64,000 nt of DNA from Luteitalea sp. (GCA_009377495.1 WHTZ01000027.1:1-64000); one strand, 5' to 3'. Counted from the stretch's first letter, positions 43,424 to 53,167 are shown. Made by a program: numbers and translations. The notes: a model not told the origin generated them from the sequence alone.

Positions 43424-44203
43424 ATGGACCTCCACCTGACGGAAAAAGTCGCTATTATCACCGGCTCGAGCCGGGGCTTGGGGCTGGCGAGCGCGAAGGC
43501 GCTTGCGGCCGAGGGCTGCCGTGTGACGCTTTGCGCGCGTGGCGCGCCGACGCTCGAGCAGGCCGCCGCCGACGTGCGCGCCGTGGCGCGGAGCGCATCC
43601 GACGTGCTGACCGTGGCTGCGGACGTAGCGACAGAAGCCGGCGTGCATAATGTCGTGGAGCGGACGGTTGAAAAGTGGGGCGGCGCGGACATCCTCGTGA
43701 ACAATGTCGGCGTTGCGCGCGGCGCCAGCATCGTCGATACGCCGGATGCGGAATGGCAGGCGGCGTTCGATCAAACTCTGTTTCCCGCGATCCGAGCATC
43801 GCGCCTGGTCGTGCCGTACATGCGGCAGCGTGGCGGCGGCGTCATCCTGATGATTGCGTCCATTTGGGGCCGCGAGTCGGGAGGCCGTATGACGTACAAC
43901 GCCGTCAAGGCGGCCGAGATCAGCTTGGCCAAGGCGCTCGCCCAGCAGTTGGCTGGAGACAACATCCGCGTGAACAGCGTCGCGCCAGGGTCGATCCTCT
44001 TCGCGGGTGGATCGTGGCATCAGCGACAGCAAGCGGATCCGGAGGGCATGGCCGAGTTCGTGCGACGCGAGCTGCCGTTTGGTCGCTTCGGGCGTGCCGA
44101 GGAGGTGGGTGAGGTCGTCGCGTTTCTCGCATCGGCGCGCGCGAGCTGGGTGAGCGGCGCGTGCGTCCCGGTTGACGGCTGCCAATCACGGTCGAACATC
44201 TAG
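43424..44203 (+). CDS. SDR-family oxidoreductase
   Basis: A 259-residue classical short-chain dehydrogenase. Cofactor loop VAIITGSSRGLGLASAKAL, ADVATEAG, LVNNVGVARG, catalytic Ser in MIASIWGRESGG, and YNAVKAAEISLAKALAQQL with the Y-x-x-x-K pair; the C-terminus reads VAFLASARASWVSGACVPVDG. The Arg after the loop and the ARG at the end of the second strand (LCARGAPT) favour NADP(H). The substrate is unknown. The ATG at 43424 has no good ribosome binding site. It is followed by an amino-acid symporter gene after 22 bases. Confidence 0.9.
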   Translation: MDLHLTEKVAIITGSSRGLGLASAKALAAEGCRVTLCARGAPTLEQAAADVRAVARSASDVLTVAADVATEAGVHNVVERTVEKWGGADILVNNVGVARGASIVDTPDAEWQAAFDQTLFPAIRASRLVVPYMRQRGGGVILMIASIWGRESGGRMTYNAVKAAEISLAKALAQQLAGDNIRVNSVAPGSILFAGGSWHQRQQADPEGMAEFVRRELPFGRFGRAEEVGEVVAFLASARASWVSGACVPVDGCQSRSNI

Positions 44204-44225
44204 GGTTGTTGGTTCCATTGTTACC

Positions 44226-45542
44226 ATGTCTGACTTGATCCAGTCCTCCGCGGACGCCCTGTTCATGCCATGGTTGGTCGTCATCCTGTTCAGCACGGGT
44301 CTTTTTCTCACCTTCCGCTATCGTTTCGTACAGGTGACACACTTCGCTGAGGCGCTACGCACGTTCGTGGCGCCACGCGACGCGACGGCCCGCGGTGCGC
44401 TGCCGCCGTTCCAGTCGTTCATGACAGCGCTTGCGACGACCGTCGGCACGGGCAACATTGCCGGCGTTGCCACCGCCATTATCTCGGGCGGTCCGGGTGC
44501 GCTCTTCTGGGTGTGGACGTACGGCTTTGTCGCCACCACGATCAAGTTCACCGAAGCGGTGCTCGGCGTGACATACCGCGACCAACGGGGTCGGGCGGTC
44601 TTGTCTGGTCCGATGTATTACCTGCGCGATGGTCTGCGATCTCCGACGCTGGCGTGGATCTACGCGCTGGTGGCCGGTGTTGCCGCTCTCACCACCACGC
44701 CGTTCACGCAACCAAACTCGATCGCTGTTGTGCTGGAGAGCGAGCTGGCACTGCCGACATGGGTGACCGGTATCGGCGTGGCCGTCCTAACCTGGCTGGT
44801 GATCATCGGCGGCATCAGGTGGATCGGCCGCGTCATGGAAATGCTTGCGCCCCTCAAGGTGGGCCTTTACCTTGCCGGAGGCTTGATCGTCATCGTCGTG
44901 TTCGGGTCGCGCCTGCCGGACGTGTTGGCGCTCGTGTTTCGCGAGGCGTTTTCCTTCCAGGCTGCTGCGGGCGGCGGGCTCGGCATCATGATCGCGATGC
45001 GCTATGGCCTGGCACGCGGCCTGTATGCAAACGAGGCGGGGTACGGCACCGCCGCGGTCGCCTACGGCACGGCGCAGAGCAGCGAACCGCGCCGCCAGGG
45101 CCTCAACGCCGTGATGGAAACGTTCATCGTCTCTTTCGTGACCTCGACCATCAGCGCGCTGACCATCTTGCTCACCGGCGTATGGCAGTCTGGCCAGACG
45201 AGCACGGCAGCCGTCGCGCAGGCGTTCGATCAAGCCATGCCCGGTGTTGGAGGCCTCATCGTTGCGTTTTGTGCGTTCCTGTTTGGCTACGGCACGCTGA
45301 TTGGATGGTCGTACTACGGCGAACAGTTTCTCGAGTACATCCTCGGCGAGCGTGTGATCATTCCCTATCGCTGGATCTACTGTGTGCTCATTCCCTTTGG
45401 CGCGATGGCGAGGGTCGATCTCGTGTGGGCGTGGGGCGACCTCATGAACGCGCTCCAGATCTTCCCGAACCTCGTGGGCGTGCTGGGGTTGAGCGCGCTG
45501 GCCGCGCTCATCGCCCGGGGCTCGCGTTTCCCACGTGATTGA
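44226..45542 (+). CDS. Alanine/glycine:cation symporter (AGCS family)
   Basis: A 438-residue inner-membrane transporter with about ten membrane segments. Family signature blocks are FQSFMTALATTVGTGNIAGVA, the loop TYRDQRGRAVLSGPMYYLRDG, RYGLARGLYANEAGYGTAAV and FGYGTLIGWSYYGEQFLEYI. Members import alanine, glycine or related amino acids with sodium or protons. It lies 22 bases after the SDR and may be co-transcribed, although no functional link is evident. The start MSDLIQSSADALFMPW at 44226 agrees with homologues as far as I can tell. Confidence 0.92.
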   Translation: MSDLIQSSADALFMPWLVVILFSTGLFLTFRYRFVQVTHFAEALRTFVAPRDATARGALPPFQSFMTALATTVGTGNIAGVATAIISGGPGALFWVWTYGFVATTIKFTEAVLGVTYRDQRGRAVLSGPMYYLRDGLRSPTLAWIYALVAGVAALTTTPFTQPNSIAVVLESELALPTWVTGIGVAVLTWLVIIGGIRWIGRVMEMLAPLKVGLYLAGGLIVIVVFGSRLPDVLALVFREAFSFQAAAGGGLGIMIAMRYGLARGLYANEAGYGTAAVAYGTAQSSEPRRQGLNAVMETFIVSFVTSTISALTILLTGVWQSGQTSTAAVAQAFDQAMPGVGGLIVAFCAFLFGYGTLIGWSYYGEQFLEYILGERVIIPYRWIYCVLIPFGAMARVDLVWAWGDLMNALQIFPNLVGVLGLSALAALIARGSRFPRD

Positions 45543-45566
45543 TGTGGCGTCCCCAGCTTTCGCCTC

Positions 45567-45595
45567 TTGATCGTCCCATCGGCCGCTGCTAGCAT
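45567..45595 (+). promoter_or_regulatory. Putative mrfA promoter, near-leaderless
   Basis: TTGATC and TAGCAT are separated by 17 bases, each matching the consensus in four of six positions. The predicted start falls only a few bases before the ATG at 45605, where no Shine-Dalgarno exists, suggesting a near-leaderless transcript. Confidence 0.35.
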
Positions 45596-45604
45596 CGACG
45601 CACC

Positions 45605-48019
45605 ATGTCTTCGCTCGGTCTCGTGCGGCAACCCGGCGACAAGGATCGCGCGCTCGAGGAGGCACTGGATGGCCTGGTGCCACATGAACAGCGGCCAGGT
45701 CAGGCACTGGTCGTCGCCGGGTATGGGGCCGAGGCCGGCGCTGCCATGACCGCCATTCGCCGGTATCCGGCCGCCGAGGCGCGACTGGTGCCGTTCCCGG
45801 CTGCGCTGGACGACGGGCTGCGGCAGGTGCTGGCGCGCAGGGGCATCACCCAGGCCTACTCGCACCAGGCGGAGGCCATCGATCATGTGCTCGCTGGTCG
45901 TCACGTCGTCATCGTCACGCCCACGGCCTCGGGCAAGACGCTCTGCTACAACGGACCGGTCCTCGACGCCATCCTGCACGACTCGTCCGCGCGCGCGCTG
46001 TACTTGTTTCCCACGAAGGCGCTGGCGCAGGACCAGCTCGCGGAGCTGCACGCGCTCGCCACGCTCATCGGCGAAGCGACAGACACCGAGATCGGCGTGC
46101 ATACCTACGATGGTGACACGCCACAGGACGCGCGCCGATCGATTCGCACGAAGGCGCACGTGGTGCTCAGCAATCCGGACATGCTGCATTCGGGGATCCT
46201 GCCGCATCACCCGCGCTGGGCAAAGCTGTTTGAAAATCTGCGGTACGTGGTCATCGACGAGCTGCACGCGTACCGCGGCGTTTTCGGCAGCCACCTCGCG
46301 AACATCATGCGGCGGCTGCACCGGATCTGTCGTCATTACGGCTCGAGCCCGGTGTTCATTTGTGCCTCGGCGACCATCGCCAACCCCCGCGAGCTCGCGG
46401 AGCGGCTGACGGAACGCGAGTTCGTGCTCGTGGACCAGAGTGGTGCGCCACGTGGCGAGAAGCTCTTTGTCTTCGTCAATCCGCCGGTCGTCAACGCCCA
46501 GCTCGGCATTCGGCGTTCCTATCTCGCCGAGACGCGGCGCGCGGCGCTGGAGTTCCTCAAGCGCCATCTGCAGACCATCGTCTTTGCCCAGAGCCGGCTT
46601 GCGACCGAGATTCTGACGACCTACTTGAAGGACGCTATGCCTGGTCTGCCGGGCACGGCCGATGCGGTGCGCGGGTATCGCGGTGGCTACCTGCCATTAC
46701 GGCGTCGTGAAATCGAGCGAGGCTTGCGAGACGGTGTCGTGCGCGCCGTGGTGTCGACCAACGCGCTCGAGCTTGGCATCGACATCGGGGCACTCGACGT
46801 GTGTGTCATGGCGGGTTACCCCGGCACGATTGCGTCCACGTGGCAGCGCGCCGGTCGCGCGGGCCGTCGCTCCGGACGTTCCGCCGCGGTGCTGGTCGCC
46901 TCGAGCGCCCCGCTCGATCAGTTCATCGTCCGACACCCGGATTACTTCTTCGACTCGTCGCCGGAACATGGGCTCATCAATGCGGATAACCCGCACATCC
47001 TCGTGGACCATCTCAAATGCGCGGCATTCGAGCTGCCGTTTTCAACCGAGGAGCCGTTTGGAGCGACGACCGCTCCCACGCAGGATGTTCTCGGTGTGCT
47101 CGCTGAGGAAGGCTTCGTTCACCAAGCGGACGGACAGTGGCATTGGACCGACGAGTCGTATCCGGCGGACGCAGTAAGCCTGCGATCGGTCTCATCGGAC
47201 AATTTCGTCGTCGTCGACACGACAGGCGCCGCGCCCAAGGTCATTGGTGAGACTGACTATACGAGCGCGTTTTCGACGCTGCACGAGAAGGCGATCTACA
47301 TCGTGGAGGGCCAGCTCTATCAGGTGGAGCGTCTCGACATCGAAGGGCGAAAGGCTTACGTGCGCGCTGTTGACTGCGACTACTACACGGATGCCATCAC
47401 GTACACGAAGGTGACGATTCTCGATGAGGCCGAAGAAGATACGCTCATGCCTGCGAGTCACTCGCACGGCGACGTACACGTCGTCTCACGCATCGTGGGC
47501 TTCAAGAAGATCCGCTTCTACACGAGCGAGAATGTCGGTTCTGGCGAGTTGGATCTACCGGAACAGCCCATGCACACGACGTCGTACTGGATTCGAATCC
47601 CAGGGGAGGTAGTCGGCTTGCTGCCGTACTCTGCCGACGACCGGCGCGATGGCGTCGGCGGTCTCGCCACGGCGACGCGCACCGTTGCGCAACTACTCTT
47701 GATGTGCGATCGGCAGGATCTCGGCCTATCGATTGACAGTGGAGGTCCAGGCGAAGGCGGAGCCGACGCACACGTGTTCCTGTACGACAACTATCCGGGC
47801 GGCATCGGTCTCAGCGCACCGCTCTTTCACATGCGTGAGCGACTGCTGATCGAGACCCGTGAGCTCATTCGGTCCTGTCCGTGCGAGGTCGGGTGTCCGT
47901 CGTGCGTGGGTCCCATTGGCGAGCTCGGCCCACGGGCGAAGCAGGTAGCGCTGGCGTTGCTCGATCGCCTCACGGGCATAGACACGAGCCGGTCGCTTCG
48001 CGACGCCATGCCGTTCTAG
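45605..48019 (+). CDS. mrfA: DEAD/DEAH-box helicase of the MrfA/YprA type
   Basis: An 804-residue superfamily 2 helicase. Motifs: TPTASGKTLCYNGP (Walker A), DELHAYRGVFGSH (DEVH-like motif II as DELH), CASATIANPRELAE (motif III), VVSTNALELGIDIGALD (motif V) and WQRAGRAGRRSGRS (motif VI). The C-terminal DUF1998-like part ends with a cysteine cluster (MCDRQDLGL, SCPCEVGCPSCVGP) expected to bind zinc. In Bacillus subtilis MrfA works with the exonuclease MrfB in mitomycin C damage repair, and an MrfB-like gene follows here after a 46-base gap. The pair is therefore a likely DNA-crosslink repair unit. Confidence 0.88.
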   Translation: MSSLGLVRQPGDKDRALEEALDGLVPHEQRPGQALVVAGYGAEAGAAMTAIRRYPAAEARLVPFPAALDDGLRQVLARRGITQAYSHQAEAIDHVLAGRHVVIVTPTASGKTLCYNGPVLDAILHDSSARALYLFPTKALAQDQLAELHALATLIGEATDTEIGVHTYDGDTPQDARRSIRTKAHVVLSNPDMLHSGILPHHPRWAKLFENLRYVVIDELHAYRGVFGSHLANIMRRLHRICRHYGSSPVFICASATIANPRELAERLTEREFVLVDQSGAPRGEKLFVFVNPPVVNAQLGIRRSYLAETRRAALEFLKRHLQTIVFAQSRLATEILTTYLKDAMPGLPGTADAVRGYRGGYLPLRRREIERGLRDGVVRAVVSTNALELGIDIGALDVCVMAGYPGTIASTWQRAGRAGRRSGRSAAVLVASSAPLDQFIVRHPDYFFDSSPEHGLINADNPHILVDHLKCAAFELPFSTEEPFGATTAPTQDVLGVLAEEGFVHQADGQWHWTDESYPADAVSLRSVSSDNFVVVDTTGAAPKVIGETDYTSAFSTLHEKAIYIVEGQLYQVERLDIEGRKAYVRAVDCDYYTDAITYTKVTILDEAEEDTLMPASHSHGDVHVVSRIVGFKKIRFYTSENVGSGELDLPEQPMHTTSYWIRIPGEVVGLLPYSADDRRDGVGGLATATRTVAQLLLMCDRQDLGLSIDSGGPGEGGADAHVFLYDNYPGGIGLSAPLFHMRERLLIETRELIRSCPCEVGCPSCVGPIGELGPRAKQVALALLDRLTGIDTSRSLRDAMPF

Positions 48020-48029
48020 GAAGGGTAGA

Positions 48030-48057
48030 GTCAATGCCCAATGCATTGGGCATTGAC
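48030..48057. repeat. Perfect 28-bp palindrome between mrfA and mrfB
   Basis: GTCAATGCCCAATG followed directly by CATTGGGCATTGAC gives 14 perfect base pairs with no spacer. It occupies most of the mrfA-mrfB gap and ends eight bases before the mrfB ATG, so it could be a protein-binding site or a hairpin masking the mrfB start. Confidence 0.75.
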
Positions 48058-48065
48058 GAGAACTC

Positions 48066-49421
48066 ATGGATCTCTCCCGCTTTCGTGACGCCGCGCGTCA
48101 GACGCGACGCGTAGTCGTGCCGCCCCGAGCGGTGCCACCCGCGCGGGAGCTGGTCTATGTGCCGGTCGACGCAGACGGCTATCCGCTGGACCAGGTCAGG
48201 AGCTGGTGCGCGGAATCAGAGGACGATCAGCTCGCGAGCTCACCGCTCGAGGACGCGCGGGATGTTTCCACCGCATACGGTTCCTGCCTTGTCGTGGAAC
48301 GCGACTACCTCATCGACGAGCGCCACGGATGCTGGTCGTGTGCAGATCTCCACGTCGAGCCAGACGACGCCCTTGATGTCCTGGCGGGGAAAGCCATCAC
48401 TCGCGCGCAGCCGCAACGCGTGCTGTATGTGGATCTGGAGACGACGGGCTTGAGTGGTGGCGCCGGGACGGTGCCGTTCCTCGTGGGCTGCGCGTGGACA
48501 GATGCGGAGGGCGTTCACCTTCGGCAATTCTTTCTCCCGAGCTTTTCGGCCGAGCGTGCGCTGCTTGCGGCGGTGGCCGATCTGGTCGGCGAGGCGGATT
48601 GTCTGGTCACGTTCAACGGGCGCACGTTCGATGTGCCGGTTATCGAGGTGCGCGGCGCCTTTCACCGCGTGGCCGTGCCGCTCTGCGACCTGCCACACCT
48701 CGACATGTTGCCTCCCGCTCGCCAGCTCTGGCGGAGCGCGTCCGTTGCTGGTGATGGCAGTTGCCGACTCATGGCTTTGGAGGAGGCGCTCGTTGGGCTG
48801 ACGCGGGAAGGTGACGTGCCGGGGTGGGAGATTCCGGGCCGCTACTTTGCATTCATTCGGCACGGCGACGCACGTGCGCTCGAGGCGGTGTTCCACCACA
48901 ACCGTTGCGATCTGTTGACGCTAGCGGCCCTGACGGCTCGTGCGCGGTTCCTGGTGCGTCACGGTCTGGAGGCGACGGCCAGTACTGGTGAGCGGTTTGG
49001 TCTCGCGCGGCTGTATCACCGAGCGGGAAGACTGGAGCAGGCCGAGGCGTGCTATCGCGCGGCAGCCGACGACTCCGAGGGCAAGCCGTCTATACGCGGA
49101 GCGGCTTGGCGCGCCGTGGCCCTACTCTGTCGCCGCGCTCGTCGGTATGCTGAAGCGACAGTGGCCTGGGAGCAGGTCCTCGCCCTCGAGCCGGAGGAGA
49201 CGCCCTCGGCGCGTGAGGCGCGCGAGGCGCTCGCGATTCACCATGAGCATCGTGCGCGCAATCTCGAGCGAGCACGCGCGCACGCTGAGCACGCGCTCGC
49301 CATCGCGGCCAGCGCCGCCCAACGGGCAGGCGTCGCGCATCGGCTGGCGCGACTCGACAAGAAAATCGCCCGGCAGGCGAGCTCGCTAACCGGGCGATTC
49401 TGGGAGCTGGGTGAAACGTAA
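48066..49421 (+). CDS. mrfB: RNase H-like exonuclease of the MrfB/YprB type with TPR tail
   Basis: A 451-residue protein. The nuclease core holds the DEDD-type acids: LYVDLETTGLSGGAGTVPF (D and E), DCLVTFNGRTFDVPVI (third D) and HHNRCDLLTLAAL (fourth D). This matches the YprB RNase H-like domain. Residues about 310-430 form helical TPR-like repeats (FGLARLYHRAGRLEQAEACY, RRARRYAEATVAWEQVLALE). In B. subtilis MrfB is the nuclease partner of MrfA in mitomycin repair. Translation may depend on the palindrome just upstream, because no Shine-Dalgarno is seen. It converges with rpmE. Confidence 0.87.
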   Translation: MDLSRFRDAARQTRRVVVPPRAVPPARELVYVPVDADGYPLDQVRSWCAESEDDQLASSPLEDARDVSTAYGSCLVVERDYLIDERHGCWSCADLHVEPDDALDVLAGKAITRAQPQRVLYVDLETTGLSGGAGTVPFLVGCAWTDAEGVHLRQFFLPSFSAERALLAAVADLVGEADCLVTFNGRTFDVPVIEVRGAFHRVAVPLCDLPHLDMLPPARQLWRSASVAGDGSCRLMALEEALVGLTREGDVPGWEIPGRYFAFIRHGDARALEAVFHHNRCDLLTLAALTARARFLVRHGLEATASTGERFGLARLYHRAGRLEQAEACYRAAADDSEGKPSIRGAAWRAVALLCRRARRYAEATVAWEQVLALEPEETPSAREAREALAIHHEHRARNLERARAHAEHALAIAASAAQRAGVAHRLARLDKKIARQASSLTGRFWELGET

Positions 49422-49481
49422 GGACGAGTCTTAAGGTGCCGACTGCTCTTCGTCGTGACCAGCAGTACCGCAGGTTGACAC

Positions 49482-49757
49482 CTATGCCTCTGCGTTCTTG
49501 GCCGCTCGAACGCCTTGGCCCCTTGATTCCTTCTCCTTGGCCTTGCGCGCAGCGACTGTCTGGGCGCCGTACTTCCGCGTGAACCGCTCGACGCGTCCCT
49601 CGGTGTCAATGAGCTTCTGCCGGCCGGTAAAGAACGGATGGCAGTTGTTGCAGATCTCGAGGTGCAGCTCTTTCTTGGTCGAGCGCGTCTTCCACGTGGC
49701 ACCGCAGGCGCATCGCGCCTCAACATCGTAGTACTTGGGATGAATGCCTTCCTTCAC
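49482..49757 (-). CDS. rpmE: 50S ribosomal protein L31
   Basis: A 91-residue L31 of the zinc-binding type: [19 protein letters not shown], then [19 protein letters not shown] and [10 protein letters not shown]. The cysteines of CACG and CNNC form the zinc site. The C-terminal extension ([14 protein letters not shown]) is basic. The start is GTG at 49757, with AAGGAG six bases upstream. It is a single gene between the convergent mrfB and the divergent VPS10/BNR gene. Confidence 0.95.
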   Translation of the reverse strand: MKEGIHPKYYDVEARCACGATWKTRSTKKELHLEICNNCHPFFTGRQKLIDTEGRVERFTRKYGAQTVAARKAKEKESRGQGVRAAKNAEA

Positions 49758-49891
49758 GTGGTGCTCCTTCCGGCGCCATTAGGCTTGGCGCAACCGCTAA
49801 GTATAGCACAGGCCACGATGGCCCTTGCTGGCGCTCGCAGGCCTGCTTCCCTTAGAATCAGCCCCCTGTCCACGTTCCAAAGAGGTCTTCC

Positions 49892-52800
49892 ATGATCCCT
49901 CGCCCGATGCCTCGCACCCTTGCCCTTCCGCTCGCTGCGTCGCTCTTCGTTGCGTTGGACCTCCCGTCGCAGAGTCTTCCGGGGGAGACTGCGGGCCCGC
50001 GCGCTCAGAGCGCCGATTCGCGCTCGACCCAGGCGCCGGTCGTGGACCCGAAGCTTTACCAAGATTTGAAGTGGCGCAACGTCGGGCCGCATCGCGGTGG
50101 ACGCGTCACGGCGATTGCCGGCGTCCGCACGATACCTTGCACGTTCTACATGGGGGCGACCGGCGGTGGTGTCTGGAAGACCGAGAGCTGCGGGAATGAG
50201 TGGACGCCTGTCAGCGACGGTCAGATCGCGAGTGGCTCGATTGGTGCCATCGACGTTTCCGACTCGAATCCAGACGTCGTCTACGTTGGCACCGGCAGCG
50301 CCGCGATCCGGAGTAACGTGATCATCGGCCGTGGCATGTACAAGTCGACGGACGCGGGCAAGACGTGGGAGCTCATTGGGCTGCGCGACGCGGGCCAGAT
50401 TGGGTCGGTGGTCGTGCACCCAACCAGTCCCGATACCGCTTGGGTGGCTGCGCTCGGATCGCCTTTCGGACCGAACGAAGAGCGTGGCATTTTCAAGACG
50501 ACCGACGGCGGCCGCACGTGGAAGAAAACGCTGTTCGTCAACGATGAGACCGGCGGCCGAGTCGTGGCCATCAACTGGTCCAATCCCAGCGAGCTGTACG
50601 CAGGCATGTACCGTGGCTCCCGCAAGGGCTGGGACATCATCAGCGGGGGACCGGCCAGCGAAGGCGGTATCTACAAGTCCACGGACGCGGGCGAGACGTG
50701 GTCGAAACTGTCGGAGGGCTTACCGCAGGAACTGATTGGGAAGATCGACATCGACGTCTCACGGAGCAATCCGAAGGTCGTGTACGCGATGGTGGAAGCA
50801 CCCGGAGAGGAAGGTGGCCTCTACCGTTCGGATGATGCAGGCGCGACTTGGCGCCTGGTGAGCAACGATCGGTCGCTGCGCGCACGGCCCTTTTATTTCC
50901 ACTACGTCGACGTCAATCCCAAGAACGAAAACGAAGTCTGGGTGAGCGAGCTGCGCCTCCACAAATCGACGGATGGCGGCAAGACGTGGACCCAGGTACC
51001 GACGCCGCACGGCGACAATCACGGCATCTGGTTCAATGCGGACACCCCCGACATCGCCCTTCAGGCCAATGATGGTGGCGCGAACGTCACGACCGACGGG
51101 GGGAAGACCTGGTCGAGCATCCTCAACCAGCCGACGGCGGAGCTCTACATGCTCTCGGTCGACGAGCAGTTTCCGTATCGCCTGTACGCGCCCCAGCAGG
51201 ACAACTCCACCATCATCGTTCCGAGTGTCCCGCCGGTGTCGTGGGGGTACGACCACCAAGGGCAATCCTGGGTGCAGGGACCCGGCTGTGAGACGGGACA
51301 GATCCATCCGCGGCCCGACGGCAAGGTGATTTGGGGCGCCTGCAAGGGCGAGGTCGGTCGGTACAACGTGGAGACGGGCCAGGAACAGCACTATTGGGTG
51401 TACCCACAGAACCGCTACGGCCACGATCCGGACGAGATCAAGTACCGCTTCCCGCGCCAAACCGTCATCCTCGTCTCACCGCACGACCCAAAGGTGGTCT
51501 ACCAGGCGTCACATATGGTGCATCGGACCACAGATGAGGGTGTGACCTGGGAGACGATCAGCGGCGACCTGACGGCCCACGAGCCCGACAAGCAGATCGT
51601 GCCGGGTAATCCCATCACGCGTGACATCACCGGGGAAGAGGTCTACAGCTCGCTCTATGCGATGGTCGAGTCGCGGCTCGAGCGCGGTGTGCTTTGGGTG
51701 GGCGCCAACGACGGTCCGGTGCACGTCTCGCGTGACGATGGGAAGACCTGGACGAACGTGACGCCCAAGGATCTTCCGCCGGGCGGTCGCGTGCAGAACA
51801 TCGAGGATTCCCCGCACCGCAAAGGCTCGGCCTACGTTGCCGTGTATCGCTTTCTGCGCGAGCACGACCTGCAGCCGTACATCTACGTCACAAACGACTA
51901 TGGCGAGACGTGGACCAAGCTCACCGAACGCGACAATGGGATTCCCAACGATCACCCCACTCGCGTCGTGCGCGAGGATCCGGATCGGGAAGGGCTGCTC
52001 TACGCCGGCACCGAGTTCGGCTTCTTCGTCTCGTTCGACAATGGCCGTCATTGGCAGTCGCTGCAGCAGAATCTGCCGGCCACGCCGGTGACGGACATCC
52101 GCGTGCACCGCCAGGACCTGGCAATTGCGACGATGGGCCGGTCGTTCTGGATCATGGATGACATCACCGCGTTGCAGCAGCTCGCGGGGACCGTCGCCGG
52201 CGAGGCCACCGCGGACGCTGGGAGCGACAGAACGGGCGTTCGTGTTGCAACGAACCATCCCTCGACCAATCTTCAAGGTGATCAGACGAACCGGCTCTTT
52301 CAGCCAGCCACGGCTTGGCGGATGCGCTACTCGGCTTCCGTCGGCTCCCAGGACGGTCCCGAATATCCGTTGGCCGTCGCCCGCATCGACTATGCGTTTG
52401 CGCAAGCGCCGTCGGGCGATGCGAAGCTCGAGATTCTCGACGCGAAGGGCGATGTGATCCGCGCCTTCACACCTGGCGAATCGGAGAGCCCGAGCGACGC
52501 ACAACAGATGCGCGGGCCTCGCCGGTCTGCGCGCGGCATGTCGAGGCTCCCGGCGAGGGCAGGGCACAATCGGTTCGAGTGGAATCTTCGGTACTCAGGC
52601 GCGTGGTCACCGGACGCGCCAGACGGCGGTTTCGACGGTCCGATCGTTCCTCCTGGCAAGTATGAAGTGCGGCTCACTGCGGGAAGCTGGAGTGACACGC
52701 AGCCGCTGGAAGTGAAGATCGATCCACGCGTGGCGGGCGACGGCGTGACGGAGGCCGACCTCGTCGAGCAGGCCACGTTTCTGTTGCGCGTGCGCGATGC

Positions 52801-53134
52801 CATGAGCGACGCACGCAAGCTCCAGCAACGTCTCGAAGAGGCAATGGACAAGGCCGATCTGGAGCCGCCTACTGCACCCGCGCCGGGTCAGACGCCGGGC
52901 ACGGTGCCGTACGAAAGTCCCTTGCAAGAGCTCTGGGCGCGCGTCGTCTCGGCAGAGGGTCCCTATCCGCAGCCGATGCTCATCGATCAGCTCAGTAGCA
53001 TCCAGCGGATGCTCTCTCAGGCGGATCAGAAGGTCGGGCAGGACGCCTACCAACGTTTTGATGACGTGATGAAGGAGCTGAAGACCATCCAAGCCGAGGC
53101 CGCAAAGCTCTCTGCTGGTAGGGCGCCCCTTTAG
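49892..53134 (+). CDS. Exported VPS10/BNR-repeat propeller protein
   Basis: A 1080-residue secreted protein with signal-like N-terminus (ALPLAASLFVALDLPSQS). It contains many BNR/Asp-box repeats of the pattern S-x-D-x-G-x-T-W: GVWKTESCGNEWTPVS, GMYKSTDAGKTWELIG, GIFKTTDGGRTWKKTL, GIYKSTDAGETWSKLS, RLHKSTDGGKTWTQVP and VSRDDGKTWTNVTP, forming sortilin-like propellers over about residues 50-760. A later beta-sandwich (RFEWNLRYSGAWSPDAPDGG, PGKYEVRLTAGSW) and a C-terminal helical region follow. Such proteins are frequent in Acidobacteria, often annotated as glycosyl hydrolases, but no catalytic residues are evident. The stop codon lies inside a palindrome. Confidence 0.82.
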   Translation: MIPRPMPRTLALPLAASLFVALDLPSQSLPGETAGPRAQSADSRSTQAPVVDPKLYQDLKWRNVGPHRGGRVTAIAGVRTIPCTFYMGATGGGVWKTESCGNEWTPVSDGQIASGSIGAIDVSDSNPDVVYVGTGSAAIRSNVIIGRGMYKSTDAGKTWELIGLRDAGQIGSVVVHPTSPDTAWVAALGSPFGPNEERGIFKTTDGGRTWKKTLFVNDETGGRVVAINWSNPSELYAGMYRGSRKGWDIISGGPASEGGIYKSTDAGETWSKLSEGLPQELIGKIDIDVSRSNPKVVYAMVEAPGEEGGLYRSDDAGATWRLVSNDRSLRARPFYFHYVDVNPKNENEVWVSELRLHKSTDGGKTWTQVPTPHGDNHGIWFNADTPDIALQANDGGANVTTDGGKTWSSILNQPTAELYMLSVDEQFPYRLYAPQQDNSTIIVPSVPPVSWGYDHQGQSWVQGPGCETGQIHPRPDGKVIWGACKGEVGRYNVETGQEQHYWVYPQNRYGHDPDEIKYRFPRQTVILVSPHDPKVVYQASHMVHRTTDEGVTWETISGDLTAHEPDKQIVPGNPITRDITGEEVYSSLYAMVESRLERGVLWVGANDGPVHVSRDDGKTWTNVTPKDLPPGGRVQNIEDSPHRKGSAYVAVYRFLREHDLQPYIYVTNDYGETWTKLTERDNGIPNDHPTRVVREDPDREGLLYAGTEFGFFVSFDNGRHWQSLQQNLPATPVTDIRVHRQDLAIATMGRSFWIMDDITALQQLAGTVAGEATADAGSDRTGVRVATNHPSTNLQGDQTNRLFQPATAWRMRYSASVGSQDGPEYPLAVARIDYAFAQAPSGDAKLEILDAKGDVIRAFTPGESESPSDAQQMRGPRRSARGMSRLPARAGHNRFEWNLRYSGAWSPDAPDGGFDGPIVPPGKYEVRLTAGSWSDTQPLEVKIDPRVAGDGVTEADLVEQATFLLRVRDAMSDARKLQQRLEEAMDKADLEPPTAPAPGQTPGTVPYESPLQELWARVVSAEGPYPQPMLIDQLSSIQRMLSQADQKVGQDAYQRFDDVMKELKTIQAEAAKLSAGRAPL

Positions 53135-53167
53135 GGGCGCCGTTCATGTTTAGGGGCGCCGTTCACG
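53122..53167. repeat. Palindrome with stop codon and 19-bp tandem duplication
   Basis: GGCGCCCCT-TT-AGGGGCGCC (53122-53141) contains the TAG stop of the preceding gene. Its right part is then duplicated: TTTAGGGGCGCCGTTCATG (53130-53148) followed at once by TTTAGGGGCGCCGTTCACG (53149-53167). It may terminate transcription between the convergent genes. Confidence 0.6.

Noticed and set aside
48030..48057. Palindrome as a Rho-independent terminator of mrfA
   Set aside because: There is no T run after it and mrfB starts eight bases downstream on the same strand, so a terminator role is unlikely.
49422..49481. Weak inverted repeat AGGTG/CACCT between mrfB and rpmE as terminator
   Set aside because: The pairing is short and interrupted and no T run follows, so I did not annotate it.
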